From: Clostridia bacterium
Lineage (GTDB): Bacteria > Bacillota > Clostridia > Oscillospirales > Acutalibacteraceae
Direction of reading: 5' to 3'
Assembly (NCBI GenBank): GCA_017406805.1
Contig: JAFQXU010000051.1
Span: 1 to 64,000 of the forward strand
DNA length: 64,000 bases
Shown: one piece after another, positions 1 through 7,585 of the stretch
How the letters are laid out: every line of letters starts with the position of its first letter
Position numbering within the stretch: the stretch's first letter is position 1
Notes under the pieces: generated by a model
What the model was told of the DNA's origin: nothing
The model's input: only the letters and a program-made list of their open reading frames with translations
Database searches by the model: none
Position numbers and translations under genes: made by a program

Positions 1-138
1 GCTTTTCAACAAGCGAATATGACTCGCATTAAAACTATAAATGCTTATGATTATAAAGTTATAGAACAAAAAGATAAACTTACTACATTCAATGACCCTT
101 CACTTAGAAATGGAAAAATTATCAAAGTAAGAAATTAA
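1..138 (+). CDS. 3' end of a truncated upstream gene, possibly an Rhs toxin C-terminus
   Basis: The window opens inside a reading frame that reads through 45 codons and stops with TAA at 136-138. The visible end is polar and lysine-rich, finishing in GKIIKVRN. No family can be recognised from so short a piece. A good ribosome binding site and the next gene follow 20 bases later, and Rhs cassettes lie just downstream, so this may be the toxin end of a full-length Rhs protein with its immunity gene behind it. That is inferred from position only. Confidence 0.5.
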   Translation, partial: AFQQANMTRIKTINAYDYKVIEQKDKLTTFNDPSLRNGKIIKVRN

Positions 139-158
139 AAAGTAAAGGAGAATAATTC

Positions 159-1091
159 ATGTTTACAATCAACCATCAACCTTCGTATGAAATAAATTTA
201 AATCAAATCCAAGAGGGAAAATTAGAAATTGTCAATACCAACTTTGAAATTGGGCACGAATTTTCAGAAGAAATTGTTTTTAGAGATCGTTGTTTTAATA
301 TATTCTTTTTTGATAAAAATGGAAACCATAAAAAACTTGAATGTTATCCCACTAAAGTTAAAACTATACCTGCAAAATATATTAAAGACTATGCAATCTA
401 TTATCGTCCAGATAAAATGGGGCATATTTGGGAAGTTAAAAATTCTAAATTTATTCATGATATGAAGCAAAGATTAGATGATGATGAAGCAATGGTTGAT
501 AATTTAAATAATTCTAAGCATTATATTTTACCATTTAAAGATAATCTTATTGAAATAGTTGCAGTTAATACAAAAATTAAAACACTTGATACTTCAAAAA
601 CACTTAGTGATTTACTACTATATCGTAGTATTAAATCTCCGAGAGAACAAAAAATAATAAATTGGTCTTTATTTAAAGGATCTGAGGTTATATTTGAAGA
701 CCATCACATACAAGATGCTATCGAAGTTAAAATATCAGATTTTAAAACTTGTACCACCCCTTTAGAAGAATTTATTTTTAACAGTAATGACCTAATAATA
801 TATCTTGATGACAAAGATGAAATTAGACATAAAATAACATTTAAAAATTGCAAAAAAATAGAATTTACCAATGTTGATTGTGCACGTTGCCTTACAAATT
901 ATTATGGTTCCGAAACCTATAGACATATTTTGGAAGATGAAAAATCTGCTATTATTCAAAAACTAAAAGAATATGTAAAAAAACCATCAGAACTTGAAAA
1001 GTTACAACATGTAAAACATTTTGCGCTTCCACTTCAAGATAATCTTATTGAAATAATAGCTGAAGATATATCCATTGAGCAAGCGGAATAA
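159..1091 (+). CDS. Hypothetical protein with an internal duplication, candidate immunity protein
   Basis: A 310-residue acidic, soluble protein with no signal peptide or membrane segment. The start follows AAAGGAG with good spacing. I recognise no family. It has an internal repeat: KHYILPFKDNLIEIVA near residue 125 and KHFALPLQDNLIEIIA near residue 290 close two similar halves. It sits directly behind the gene ending at 138 and directly in front of an Rhs 3' fragment in the same frame, separated only by its own TAA. Placement behind a probable toxin tail and before a displaced Rhs cassette is the usual position of an immunity gene in polymorphic-toxin loci. The immunity role is inferred from that; nothing in the sequence proves it. 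Confidence 0.6.
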   Translation: MFTINHQPSYEINLNQIQEGKLEIVNTNFEIGHEFSEEIVFRDRCFNIFFFDKNGNHKKLECYPTKVKTIPAKYIKDYAIYYRPDKMGHIWEVKNSKFIHDMKQRLDDDEAMVDNLNNSKHYILPFKDNLIEIVAVNTKIKTLDTSKTLSDLLLYRSIKSPREQKIINWSLFKGSEVIFEDHHIQDAIEVKISDFKTCTTPLEEFIFNSNDLIIYLDDKDEIRHKITFKNCKKIEFTNVDCARCLTNYYGSETYRHILEDEKSAIIQKLKEYVKKPSELEKLQHVKHFALPLQDNLIEIIAEDISIEQAE

Positions 1092-1181
1092 GTTAAAACT
1101 ACCGATACTTCGGGAAATGTAGTAGCTAAATACACCTATGATTCTTGGGGAAAACTAATCTCAATTAAAGACGCTAATGAT
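1092..1181 (+). pseudogene. Rhs core remnant leading into the first displaced cassette
   Basis: The frame of the next CDS is open upstream and translates as typical Rhs core text (TSGNVVAKYTYDSWGKLISI). It begins immediately after the TAA of the preceding gene and has no start codon of its own. It is the recombination-homology part of an Rhs 3' cassette cut off from its parent gene. A matching copy lies at 2325-2423 and a shorter one at 7365-7421. Confidence 0.75.
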
Positions 1182-1823
1182 GTGGATAAAACCACAGACG
1201 AAAACTTTATCGGTTACATCAATCCAATTCGTTACAGAGGTTACTACTACGATACAGAAACAAGTCTTTACTACCTCAACGCTAGGTACTATGACCCTGA
1301 AGTTGGTAGATTTATAAGTAGCGATGAAACTTTAAGTGGTGGGTATAATCTTTTTGAGTATTGCTATAATAACCCTGTAAATACTATTGATCCGGAAGGC
1401 TATTCAGGAGTTCTGCAAATTTTTGCACATACAAATCATGCTTGGATTACTTTTACTAGCGATCAAACAGGTAATACTCATTCTATTGGCACGTGGGACG
1501 GAAGTCATGGAAAATTACGTGGTGTTAATTACGATATTGAAGCTTGGGGGATAGCAAATCGTAATTGGTATACTGGACGTGTTTCATTATCCGCACATAT
1601 TAACGATACTCAAGAACAGAATTTGGTTAACTTTATTCAGCATAATAACAGATGGGAATTGTGGTATAATTGCTCTAGTTTTGCGGCAGATGCTTGGGAA
1701 GCGGCTGGACAACAACCGTTAAGCAATAAAATGTGGTTTCTTATACCTACACCTTGGACTCTGGCTGAAAGCATAAAACAGGTTCCGGGGTATCAAATAG
1801 ATGCGCCTATTATTCCGATATAG
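1182..1823 (+). CDS. Orphan Rhs cassette with a permuted papain-like (NlpC/P60-type) toxin domain
   Basis: 213 residues counted from an internal GTG. Residues 1-75 are the conserved Rhs end: GYINPIRYRGYYYDTET, then YYLNARYYDPEVGRFIS, then the NLFEYCYNNPVNTIDPEGYS junction. The remaining ~135 residues are an unrelated C-terminal domain. It has a His in an NHAWITF context near its start and a Cys in WYNCSSFAADAW near its end. His before Cys is the order seen in circularly permuted NlpC/P60 and LRAT-like papain folds, which are common in polymorphic toxins. The enzyme class is inferred from these two motifs. There is no natural start codon or clear RBS, so this is probably a silent displaced cassette rather than an independently expressed gene. 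The downstream ORF at 1852 may be its immunity gene. Confidence 0.65.
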   Translation: MDKTTDENFIGYINPIRYRGYYYDTETSLYYLNARYYDPEVGRFISSDETLSGGYNLFEYCYNNPVNTIDPEGYSGVLQIFAHTNHAWITFTSDQTGNTHSIGTWDGSHGKLRGVNYDIEAWGIANRNWYTGRVSLSAHINDTQEQNLVNFIQHNNRWELWYNCSSFAADAWEAAGQQPLSNKMWFLIPTPWTLAESIKQVPGYQIDAPIIPI

Positions 1824-1851
1824 ATATTATAATTTTAAGGAGAATTTTGTT

Positions 1852-2211
1852 ATGAATATAATAATTTCAGCAGTTTTGGCTTTTATTATAACTATGGGAG
1901 GAGGAAGCGCCATGGTATTTAGTAATAAGCACTTAGCTACCAATGAATGCGGGCTTGATATAGTCAGTAAACAGAACACGCCTAATGAGTTGCATTTTAG
2001 TGCGTACTTAGATTGTTCTGGTAAAAAAATTAGCAAATACACTATAACACGCCACGATGATAAGTTATTTGTCGATCTTTATGCAAGATGGACTATCCGT
2101 GTTCCTCAAAGTGACGGCGAATTTGACTATATGTTACCTGATGGTATTAATGAAATTTATCTTCGTGGAGAAAAACCAGAAGATATGCGATTAATATGGA
2201 AACGCTGCTAG
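1852..2211 (+). CDS. Small membrane-anchored or exported protein, candidate immunity protein
   Basis: 119 residues starting at an ATG with a clear AAGGAG site (1838-1843). The frame is open further upstream, but the RBS fixes this start. The N-terminus (MNIIISAVLAFIITMGGGSA) is a hydrophobic signal or anchor. The rest is a small polar domain with three cysteines and no family I recognise. It lies 28 bases behind the orphan Rhs cassette, and another Rhs fragment follows it, so the layout toxin end, small gene, next toxin end repeats. An exported immunity protein against the cassette's papain-like domain is a reasonable inference, not shown. Confidence 0.55.
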   Translation: MNIIISAVLAFIITMGGGSAMVFSNKHLATNECGLDIVSKQNTPNELHFSAYLDCSGKKISKYTITRHDDKLFVDLYARWTIRVPQSDGEFDYMLPDGINEIYLRGEKPEDMRLIWKRC

Positions 2212-2252
2212 GAAATGTTTTAATATGAATAACATTTATATGTGATATCTGG

Positions 2253-2423
2253 CATGGTGATGGCAATACTGTAGGCTTTAACTACAACGGAACTGCCTTA
2301 CCTCTACACATGAAGAACCTTTAAGGAGATATCATTGGTATCACCGATACTTCAGGAAATATCGTAACTAAGTATACTTACGATTCTTGGGGAAAGCTTA
2401 TTTCAATCAAAGACGCAAATGAT
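2253..2423 (+). pseudogene. Second Rhs core remnant with an in-frame stop
   Basis: In the frame of the following CDS the DNA reads GDGNTVGFNYNGTALPLHMKNL, then TAA at 2322-2324, then GDIIGITDTSGNIVTKYTYD, which is standard Rhs core. The internal stop and the missing upstream part mark it as decayed. At the DNA level it is similar to the copy at 1092-1181, so both derive from the same Rhs family. Confidence 0.75.
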
Positions 2424-3212
2424 GTGGATAAAACAACAGACGAAAACTTCATCGGTTACATCAATCCTTTAAGATATCGTGGATACTACTACGATTCAGA
2501 AACCGGATTATACTATCTTAACGCTAGATATTATGACCCTGAAGTTGGCAGGTTTATTAATGCTGATGGGACTTTGTGTACTGGATTAAATCTTTTTTCA
2601 TATACTCTGAATAATCCCATAAATTTTAGTGATATAATCGGACAAGACCCTAGTCTTATTCCAGGTTTTGAATGGGATAGCGAACAAAATATTAGATATT
2701 CTAAAATAAACGCATGGCAAAGATATTTTGGATATTGTAAGCTTTATGATTTTTGTGCACCTTTCTTGGGTATGTTTTTTAATACTGTTCGTATAAAGTT
2801 TAACTATAATAACAAAGATTACATGATACAATTTTGGAAAGGTTATTATGGCCCTATACAGGGTGCAGGAGGGGAAATAGGTATATATATTAAAAAAGGT
2901 TTTGGATTTTACAGATGTGCTAATGATGATGAAATGCTCACAATGCAAATGTCTTTGTTTAAAAATGGGGAGGAAGTATTTCACAGGGAAGTCCAAAAGC
3001 ACTGGTGGCTTACAGGATTTAAAGGTTTAGGAAACAGAATTTATTTCGGGGCAAAATGTCTAACAATGGAAGGAAAAATAACTTTCAATGATATTGATAT
3101 GAGAAATGCATTTTGTAAATCGGTTGATCCCTATATTGATTTGGATAAATTATCCGGCAATACTGTTTCATTTAGATTTAGTCAAAGAGACAAATTTGAA
3201 ATAATTTATTAG
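2424..3212 (+). CDS. Orphan Rhs cassette with a DUF4474-like C-terminal domain
   Basis: 262 residues from an internal GTG. Residues 1-75 are the same Rhs end as the first cassette (GYYYDSETGLYYLNARYYDP). The C-terminal ~185 residues differ completely: a WQRYFGYCKLYDFCAPFLGM segment, then FWKGYYGPIQGAGGEIGIY. That combination resembles DUF4474, a domain of unknown function found in clostridial proteins and sometimes at the end of Rhs proteins. I assign this from memory of the family pattern, so it is tentative. The cassette probably lacks its own translation start. The ankyrin gene begins 14 bases after its stop. Confidence 0.65.
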   Translation: MDKTTDENFIGYINPLRYRGYYYDSETGLYYLNARYYDPEVGRFINADGTLCTGLNLFSYTLNNPINFSDIIGQDPSLIPGFEWDSEQNIRYSKINAWQRYFGYCKLYDFCAPFLGMFFNTVRIKFNYNNKDYMIQFWKGYYGPIQGAGGEIGIYIKKGFGFYRCANDDEMLTMQMSLFKNGEEVFHREVQKHWWLTGFKGLGNRIYFGAKCLTMEGKITFNDIDMRNAFCKSVDPYIDLDKLSGNTVSFRFSQRDKFEIIY

Positions 3213-3226
3213 AGGTAGGTGATTAT

Positions 3227-4753
3227 ATGTTTTTAAATACGTTGAAAAACTTGACAGAAATCCAATTCAAAAATAAAAGTGACCAAAAATTATTCGAGGC
3301 TATTAGTATGGATAATATTCAAGCCTTGAAGGAAGCTATTTCTGAAGGTGCAGATGTAAATTTTCTAAGAACAAAAGGTTTTCTTTCAAAAGATATGGTC
3401 CCGCTTTACGAGGTAATGATAAATAACAATCTGCACAGTAATCCTCAATGCTTTGAATATTTACTAAAGTACGGTGCAAATCCCAATTATGAAGATAAAA
3501 ACGGCATTTCCCTTTTAATGCGTGCATCAGGAGCAGAAACTTGGGGCGAAAATTATTCTAATGCTATCAACAGTAATTACGTAAAATTGCTTATAAAATA
3601 CGGTGCAGATGTTAATAAAAAGAGCAAATCAGGTTATACTGCGCTGGATTATGCCATGGAGGGTAAAGGCCTTGGTGATACAGTAGATATATTGCTTGAG
3701 AACGATGCTATTGTTAGCTCAAATACCATAAAATGCATAAAAAATGCCATAAAAAACAACAATGTTGATTACATAAATGCTATGAAAGTTTTGAAAAGTA
3801 AGCGCTTTAAAATATTAGACTTAAGTACAATACTGATTGCCACAATATTTAACGAAACAGATGACGTAGTAAAACTAATCAAAAATAAAAACTACAAAGA
3901 AAACGAACTTGCGCATGTTATGTATTTTGCAATTTTAAACGATAATACCGATATATTGAAAGCTTTGAGCGAAAGTGGTTTTAAATTAAATACAAAATTT
4001 TGGTTTGAAGATTCTGCAATTGTATTTGCGGCCAAACATAATAAAATAAATTGTCTAAATTATATGAGGGGCAACATAAAAGAAGATTTTAAAGTTAACG
4101 GATTTAATTCGAAGTGTTCTTTGGCTCAAGCGTTGTTAGCAGAAAGTTACGACACTTCCTTGTCCCTTTTAAATCATGAATGCTTTGAAGATTATAAACG
4201 CTCGGATCTCGTTTTAAGCTGGGCTATTGATGGGAAAAATCCAAAAACAATAAATTTTGTTTTGGATAACTTTGATTTTAATAGCATTGGAGGAAATATT
4301 AACGATAAAATTCGAATATCTGTTAATTCGGCTATAGCTTCAAATAATTTAGATATGGTAAAATATTTTATAGATAAAGGATTTGATATTAATAGTGCAT
4401 CTAAAAATGGAACTTTCCCCATTGAGCGAGCAGCACTACTATCTGATTTGGATACCATAAAGTTTCTGGTTGAAAAGCTTGGTGCAAAAACAAATATAGG
4501 TAAACCGCTTTCAGAAGCTTGTTCAAAAAACAGAACCGAAATTATTAAATATTTAGTATCTAAAGGTGCAAATGTAAATGAAGCTACCGAGCATTTGCCA
4601 AGTCCACTCGAATATGCAATTAGATTTGGCAATGTTGAAGTCATAAAACTTTTAATCGAAAATGGTGCAAAAATAAGCGACAGAGATATCTCAGATGCTG
4701 AAAAACAAGGTTGCACTCGTATTTTGGAGTATTTAAAAGCTCATAGGTCTTAA
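3227..4753 (+). CDS. Ankyrin-repeat protein, first of a tandem pair
   Basis: 508 residues, no signal peptide and no membrane segment, starting after an AGGTAGGTGAT site. Ankyrin units are recognisable near residues 25-50 (LKEAISEGADVNFL), 75-150 (LLKYGANPNYEDKNG, LLIKYGADVNKKSKSG), 370-400 (MVKYFIDKGFDINSASKNG) and 440-500 (IIKYLVSKGANVNEA, VIKLLIENGAKISDRD); the centre is more divergent. It is paralogous to the next gene, and both end in the same RILEYLKAHRS tail. Ankyrin proteins bind other proteins. Inside a polymorphic-toxin array they can serve as immunity proteins, and in host-associated bacteria as effectors. The position directly behind an Rhs cassette favours immunity slightly, but the sequence does not decide. 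Confidence 0.8.
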   Translation: MFLNTLKNLTEIQFKNKSDQKLFEAISMDNIQALKEAISEGADVNFLRTKGFLSKDMVPLYEVMINNNLHSNPQCFEYLLKYGANPNYEDKNGISLLMRASGAETWGENYSNAINSNYVKLLIKYGADVNKKSKSGYTALDYAMEGKGLGDTVDILLENDAIVSSNTIKCIKNAIKNNNVDYINAMKVLKSKRFKILDLSTILIATIFNETDDVVKLIKNKNYKENELAHVMYFAILNDNTDILKALSESGFKLNTKFWFEDSAIVFAAKHNKINCLNYMRGNIKEDFKVNGFNSKCSLAQALLAESYDTSLSLLNHECFEDYKRSDLVLSWAIDGKNPKTINFVLDNFDFNSIGGNINDKIRISVNSAIASNNLDMVKYFIDKGFDINSASKNGTFPIERAALLSDLDTIKFLVEKLGAKTNIGKPLSEACSKNRTEIIKYLVSKGANVNEATEHLPSPLEYAIRFGNVEVIKLLIENGAKISDRDISDAEKQGCTRILEYLKAHRS

Positions 4754-4895
4754 AAATTCATACCCGATATTTATACTATTGGACACAAGATTTTTCGAAA
4801 ATATATATAATTATTAGGCGCAAAATTCAAAAAATTAGCATATGGTTTTTGGTTTTACATGATAATAGTTTTTTACTAGAAAGGGATAATTAAAA

Positions 4896-6407
4896 ATGTC
4901 TTTTATTATAAATGCTATGAACAATTTTATAGATCAGCTGAGCAGTGCTGATCAAAAACTTTATGATGGTATATATCACACTAATTATGAGTTGATTAAA
5001 GAAGCTGTAGAAGAGGGAGCAGATTTAAATAAAGTAGTCAAAACGTCTTTATTTTCAGAGAATAAATATCCTCTAAGAGAATTAATTATTCATGATAGTA
5101 GCGAACATATAGTAAAACTATTATTGGAGCTTGGTGCAAATCCCAATTATACCGATAAAAGTGGTTTTACCCTTTTGATGCGTTCGTGCGGTGCAAAAAG
5201 CTGGGGAGTAAATCACAAAAATATCGAACATTATTTTGATCTACTTTTAGATTATGGTGCAAATGTAAATGAAACTAATTCTTCAGGATTTACAGCACTT
5301 GATTTTGCAGTTCAGCAGAATCAAGGTGAGCACAAAATAAATAGATTATTACAGAAAGGGGCTAAAGTATCTGTAAATACTCTTAAAGCAATAAAAGAGC
5401 GTATATACGATTGCGGTGCTGATTATAAAACTTTGAGATATGCATTTAATTTGTGCAAAGATTTAAATGAAAAATCTATTCTTGACCCTGAAATAACAAG
5501 TGCATTAAATGGAGATTTTGCAAAAGTAGTAGAGATATTCAAAAGCCATAATTTAAGCTCTAAAAATAAAAGACTAATACTGAATTTAGCAGCATGTTTT
5601 GCAGATAGAGATAGTTTTAAATTTTTAGAAGAAAATATAAAATTATCTGATAATGATGATATTAAAGACTTTATAACTCTAGCATCAGAGTATGGAAATG
5701 TAGCGGTTATTAAATATTTTTTAGATGAAAAAGGTATTGATGTAAACACTCCGCTGAGCTATAGTTTTGGTAATGCAGAAACGATGCTAACATTCGCTAT
5801 TAAAAATGATGAAAAAGATTTGGCAAATTATCTTATAAGTAAAAATGGCACAACCGAAAAATATTATGTAAATAAAATAACCGAAAATGGAGATACAAAG
5901 CTCTTGAATATTCTTTTAGAAAATAATATGTTATGTACAAAGAAGGATATTTTTTCACTTTTAAATTCTGCAGTTTTTTGTCAAAATATAGATATGCTAA
6001 AATATATTGCCGACAATCCTAGAATTAACAAAATATGCAGTAAAAAAGAACTTTTGACTCGTATGGTTTATGAAATTTGTACTTGGCACCCTGAAAATAA
6101 AGAAATGCTTTCCTATTGTATTTCAAATGGTGGCGAGATTAGCAAAGAAGCTTTGAAGAAAGCGTTTGACAAGTCTTTATCTTTGGAATCGGTAAAATTA
6201 CTTATAGATTACGGAGCGGATATAAGTATCCTGGCAAACGCAAACATTATTGATAGCTGTATTTTCCAGAGTATACACAGGGGGAATTTCGAAAAAGTGA
6301 AGTTTTTGGTTGAAAACGGTTTGAAAGTAGACGACCAAATTATTAAATGGGCAGAAAACTCACTGTCGTCTCGTATTTTGGAGTATTTAAAAGCTCATAG
6401 GTCTTAA
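4896..6407 (+). CDS. Ankyrin-repeat protein, second of a tandem pair
   Basis: 503 residues starting after AGAAAGGGATAA. It matches its upstream neighbour along its length: the same opening logic (DQKLYDGIYHTNYELIKEAVEEGAD), the same SGFTLLMRSCGAKSWGVN-type segment near residue 85, and the identical C-terminal RILEYLKAHRS. Clear ankyrin units lie at about 30-140 (LLELGANPNYTDKSG, LLLDYGANVNETNSSG) and 430-480 (LLIDYGADISIL, FLVENGLKVDDQ); the middle has drifted. It has no signal peptide. A strong terminator follows at 6415. The pair arose by tandem duplication and diverged substantially apart from the ends. Its role is unknown: immunity to an Rhs toxin or a cytoplasmic/host-directed adaptor. 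Confidence 0.8.
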   Translation: MSFIINAMNNFIDQLSSADQKLYDGIYHTNYELIKEAVEEGADLNKVVKTSLFSENKYPLRELIIHDSSEHIVKLLLELGANPNYTDKSGFTLLMRSCGAKSWGVNHKNIEHYFDLLLDYGANVNETNSSGFTALDFAVQQNQGEHKINRLLQKGAKVSVNTLKAIKERIYDCGADYKTLRYAFNLCKDLNEKSILDPEITSALNGDFAKVVEIFKSHNLSSKNKRLILNLAACFADRDSFKFLEENIKLSDNDDIKDFITLASEYGNVAVIKYFLDEKGIDVNTPLSYSFGNAETMLTFAIKNDEKDLANYLISKNGTTEKYYVNKITENGDTKLLNILLENNMLCTKKDIFSLLNSAVFCQNIDMLKYIADNPRINKICSKKELLTRMVYEICTWHPENKEMLSYCISNGGEISKEALKKAFDKSLSLESVKLLIDYGADISILANANIIDSCIFQSIHRGNFEKVKFLVENGLKVDDQIIKWAENSLSSRILEYLKAHRS

Positions 6408-6414
6408 AATGTAA

Positions 6415-6449
6415 AAAACTACTAGTCATATAAAAAGGCTAGTAGTTTT
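6415..6449 (+). terminator. Rho-independent terminator after the ankyrin pair
   Basis: A perfect 11-bp stem (AAAACTACTAG / CTAGTAGTTTT) with a 13-base loop begins 8 bases after the ankyrin stop codon. A short T-rich tail follows. Confidence 0.75.
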
Positions 6450-6597
6450 AAATTTTTAAATTCATATAAATCAAAATATTTAATTAAACCTAAATCTATA
6501 CTTTTTATTATGTTATAACTGGCACACCGGTTAGAACTATTCGTTATAATTCCGAAGTTTGGTACATTAAAGCAACTATTTAAATAGGAGATGTATT

Positions 6598-7359
6598 ATG
6601 ATAAGTTTATCTGTGAATTTTGTAAATAAAACAGCAAATTATGATAGAGTAAGTTATTTTGACCGAATTAGCGGTATGTCGTATATGTGTCTTTCGAACG
6701 AACAATATATTCCTAGATTGTTGGCTATACCAAGATATAGAGCTTTAATAAATAACAAAAAGCTAGCATCGAGTTTGCCTGATGTGACGATTGATAGAAG
6801 TAAATTCTATAATATGTGTGATCCTACAACTGCATTTAGAAGTCTTTTGCCTGTCGGGACAGAGGAAATACCCGATGTGGTTGCAGGGCAGTCATTATTA
6901 AGAGTTAATGAAAAGAGAAATGTAGTTTATACGGTTAGTAAGGCCGGTAGTGAGTATGTGTTTACAGCTTTCCACATAAATTATGACGAACAATTGCATG
7001 ATATACGTACTTGCTTACTTTCTCGTTGGAAAGTTAATAAGATTCCGGATATAAGCTTTTTCAAAAATATTAGTCCCAATGTTACGACTGTGGATGAAGT
7101 AAGGGCAAATGATACGAATTTCAGTTTGTACGAGGATGAGGGAATATATGTTAGCCATCATGTGTTTTCTGACGAATTGGGTTCAGTAGCATGGGTGAAA
7201 TATAAAAAACATGAGGATGGCAAGATTTATGTAGATAAAATTGAATGGGAAAGTAGTGGCTATAATATATTACCCTATTTACTCCCGATAGATAGGCAGC
7301 TCATAGACCCAAGTTATGTTCCATCATCTGATGAAAAGCCCGGTTGTTCTATAATGTAG
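6598..7359 (+). CDS. Unknown protein ending in a CaaX-type box (CSIM)
   Basis: 253 residues, no signal peptide, no membrane segment, starting after AATAGGAGATGT. I do not recognise the fold. The last four residues are Cys-Ser-Ile-Met after a flexible polar stretch (DPSYVPSSDEKPG). CSIM fits the eukaryotic CaaX prenylation rule, with Met at the last position favouring farnesyl transfer, and is the motif that ends human prelamin A. Bacteria have no CaaX prenyltransferase, but some intracellular pathogens (for example Legionella AnkB and Salmonella SifA) carry such motifs so that host enzymes lipidate their effectors. Host prenylation here is inferred from the terminal motif and the neighbourhood. 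The gene lies between the ankyrin pair and an Rhs remnant, so an immunity role is the main alternative. Confidence 0.65.
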   Translation: MISLSVNFVNKTANYDRVSYFDRISGMSYMCLSNEQYIPRLLAIPRYRALINNKKLASSLPDVTIDRSKFYNMCDPTTAFRSLLPVGTEEIPDVVAGQSLLRVNEKRNVVYTVSKAGSEYVFTAFHINYDEQLHDIRTCLLSRWKVNKIPDISFFKNISPNVTTVDEVRANDTNFSLYEDEGIYVSHHVFSDELGSVAWVKYKKHEDGKIYVDKIEWESSGYNILPYLLPIDRQLIDPSYVPSSDEKPGCSIM

Positions 7360-7364
7360 CTGGG

Positions 7365-7421
7365 TATACTTACGATTCTTGGGGAAAATTTATTTCAATC
7401 AAATACGCAAGCAATTTATAG
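7365..7421 (+). pseudogene. Third, very short Rhs core remnant
   Basis: Reads YTYDSWGKFISIKYASNL then TAG, the same Rhs segment found at 1092-1181 and 2325-2423, with drift at the end. It has no start and no toxin domain. It marks the right edge of the Rhs cassette array and shows that the ankyrin and CSIM genes lie inside it. Confidence 0.75.
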
Positions 7422-7585
7422 AACCACAGATACTACCTTTTACTTTATAAATGTGCACGAAAAGTTTTACTGAAAGGTAATTTGATAAAATCATGCTCAT
7501 TATTTTTTGTAAGTGGGCATGATTGATATTTTATTATAGATGTGATTTAATATTTGTGTCAATTTTTATTTTTGGAGGAATTTTT

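Noticed and set aside
264..470. Opposite-strand and out-of-frame ORFs within real genes, such as 264-470 (-)
   Set aside because: They lie wholly within better supported genes and have no RBS or recognisable domain.
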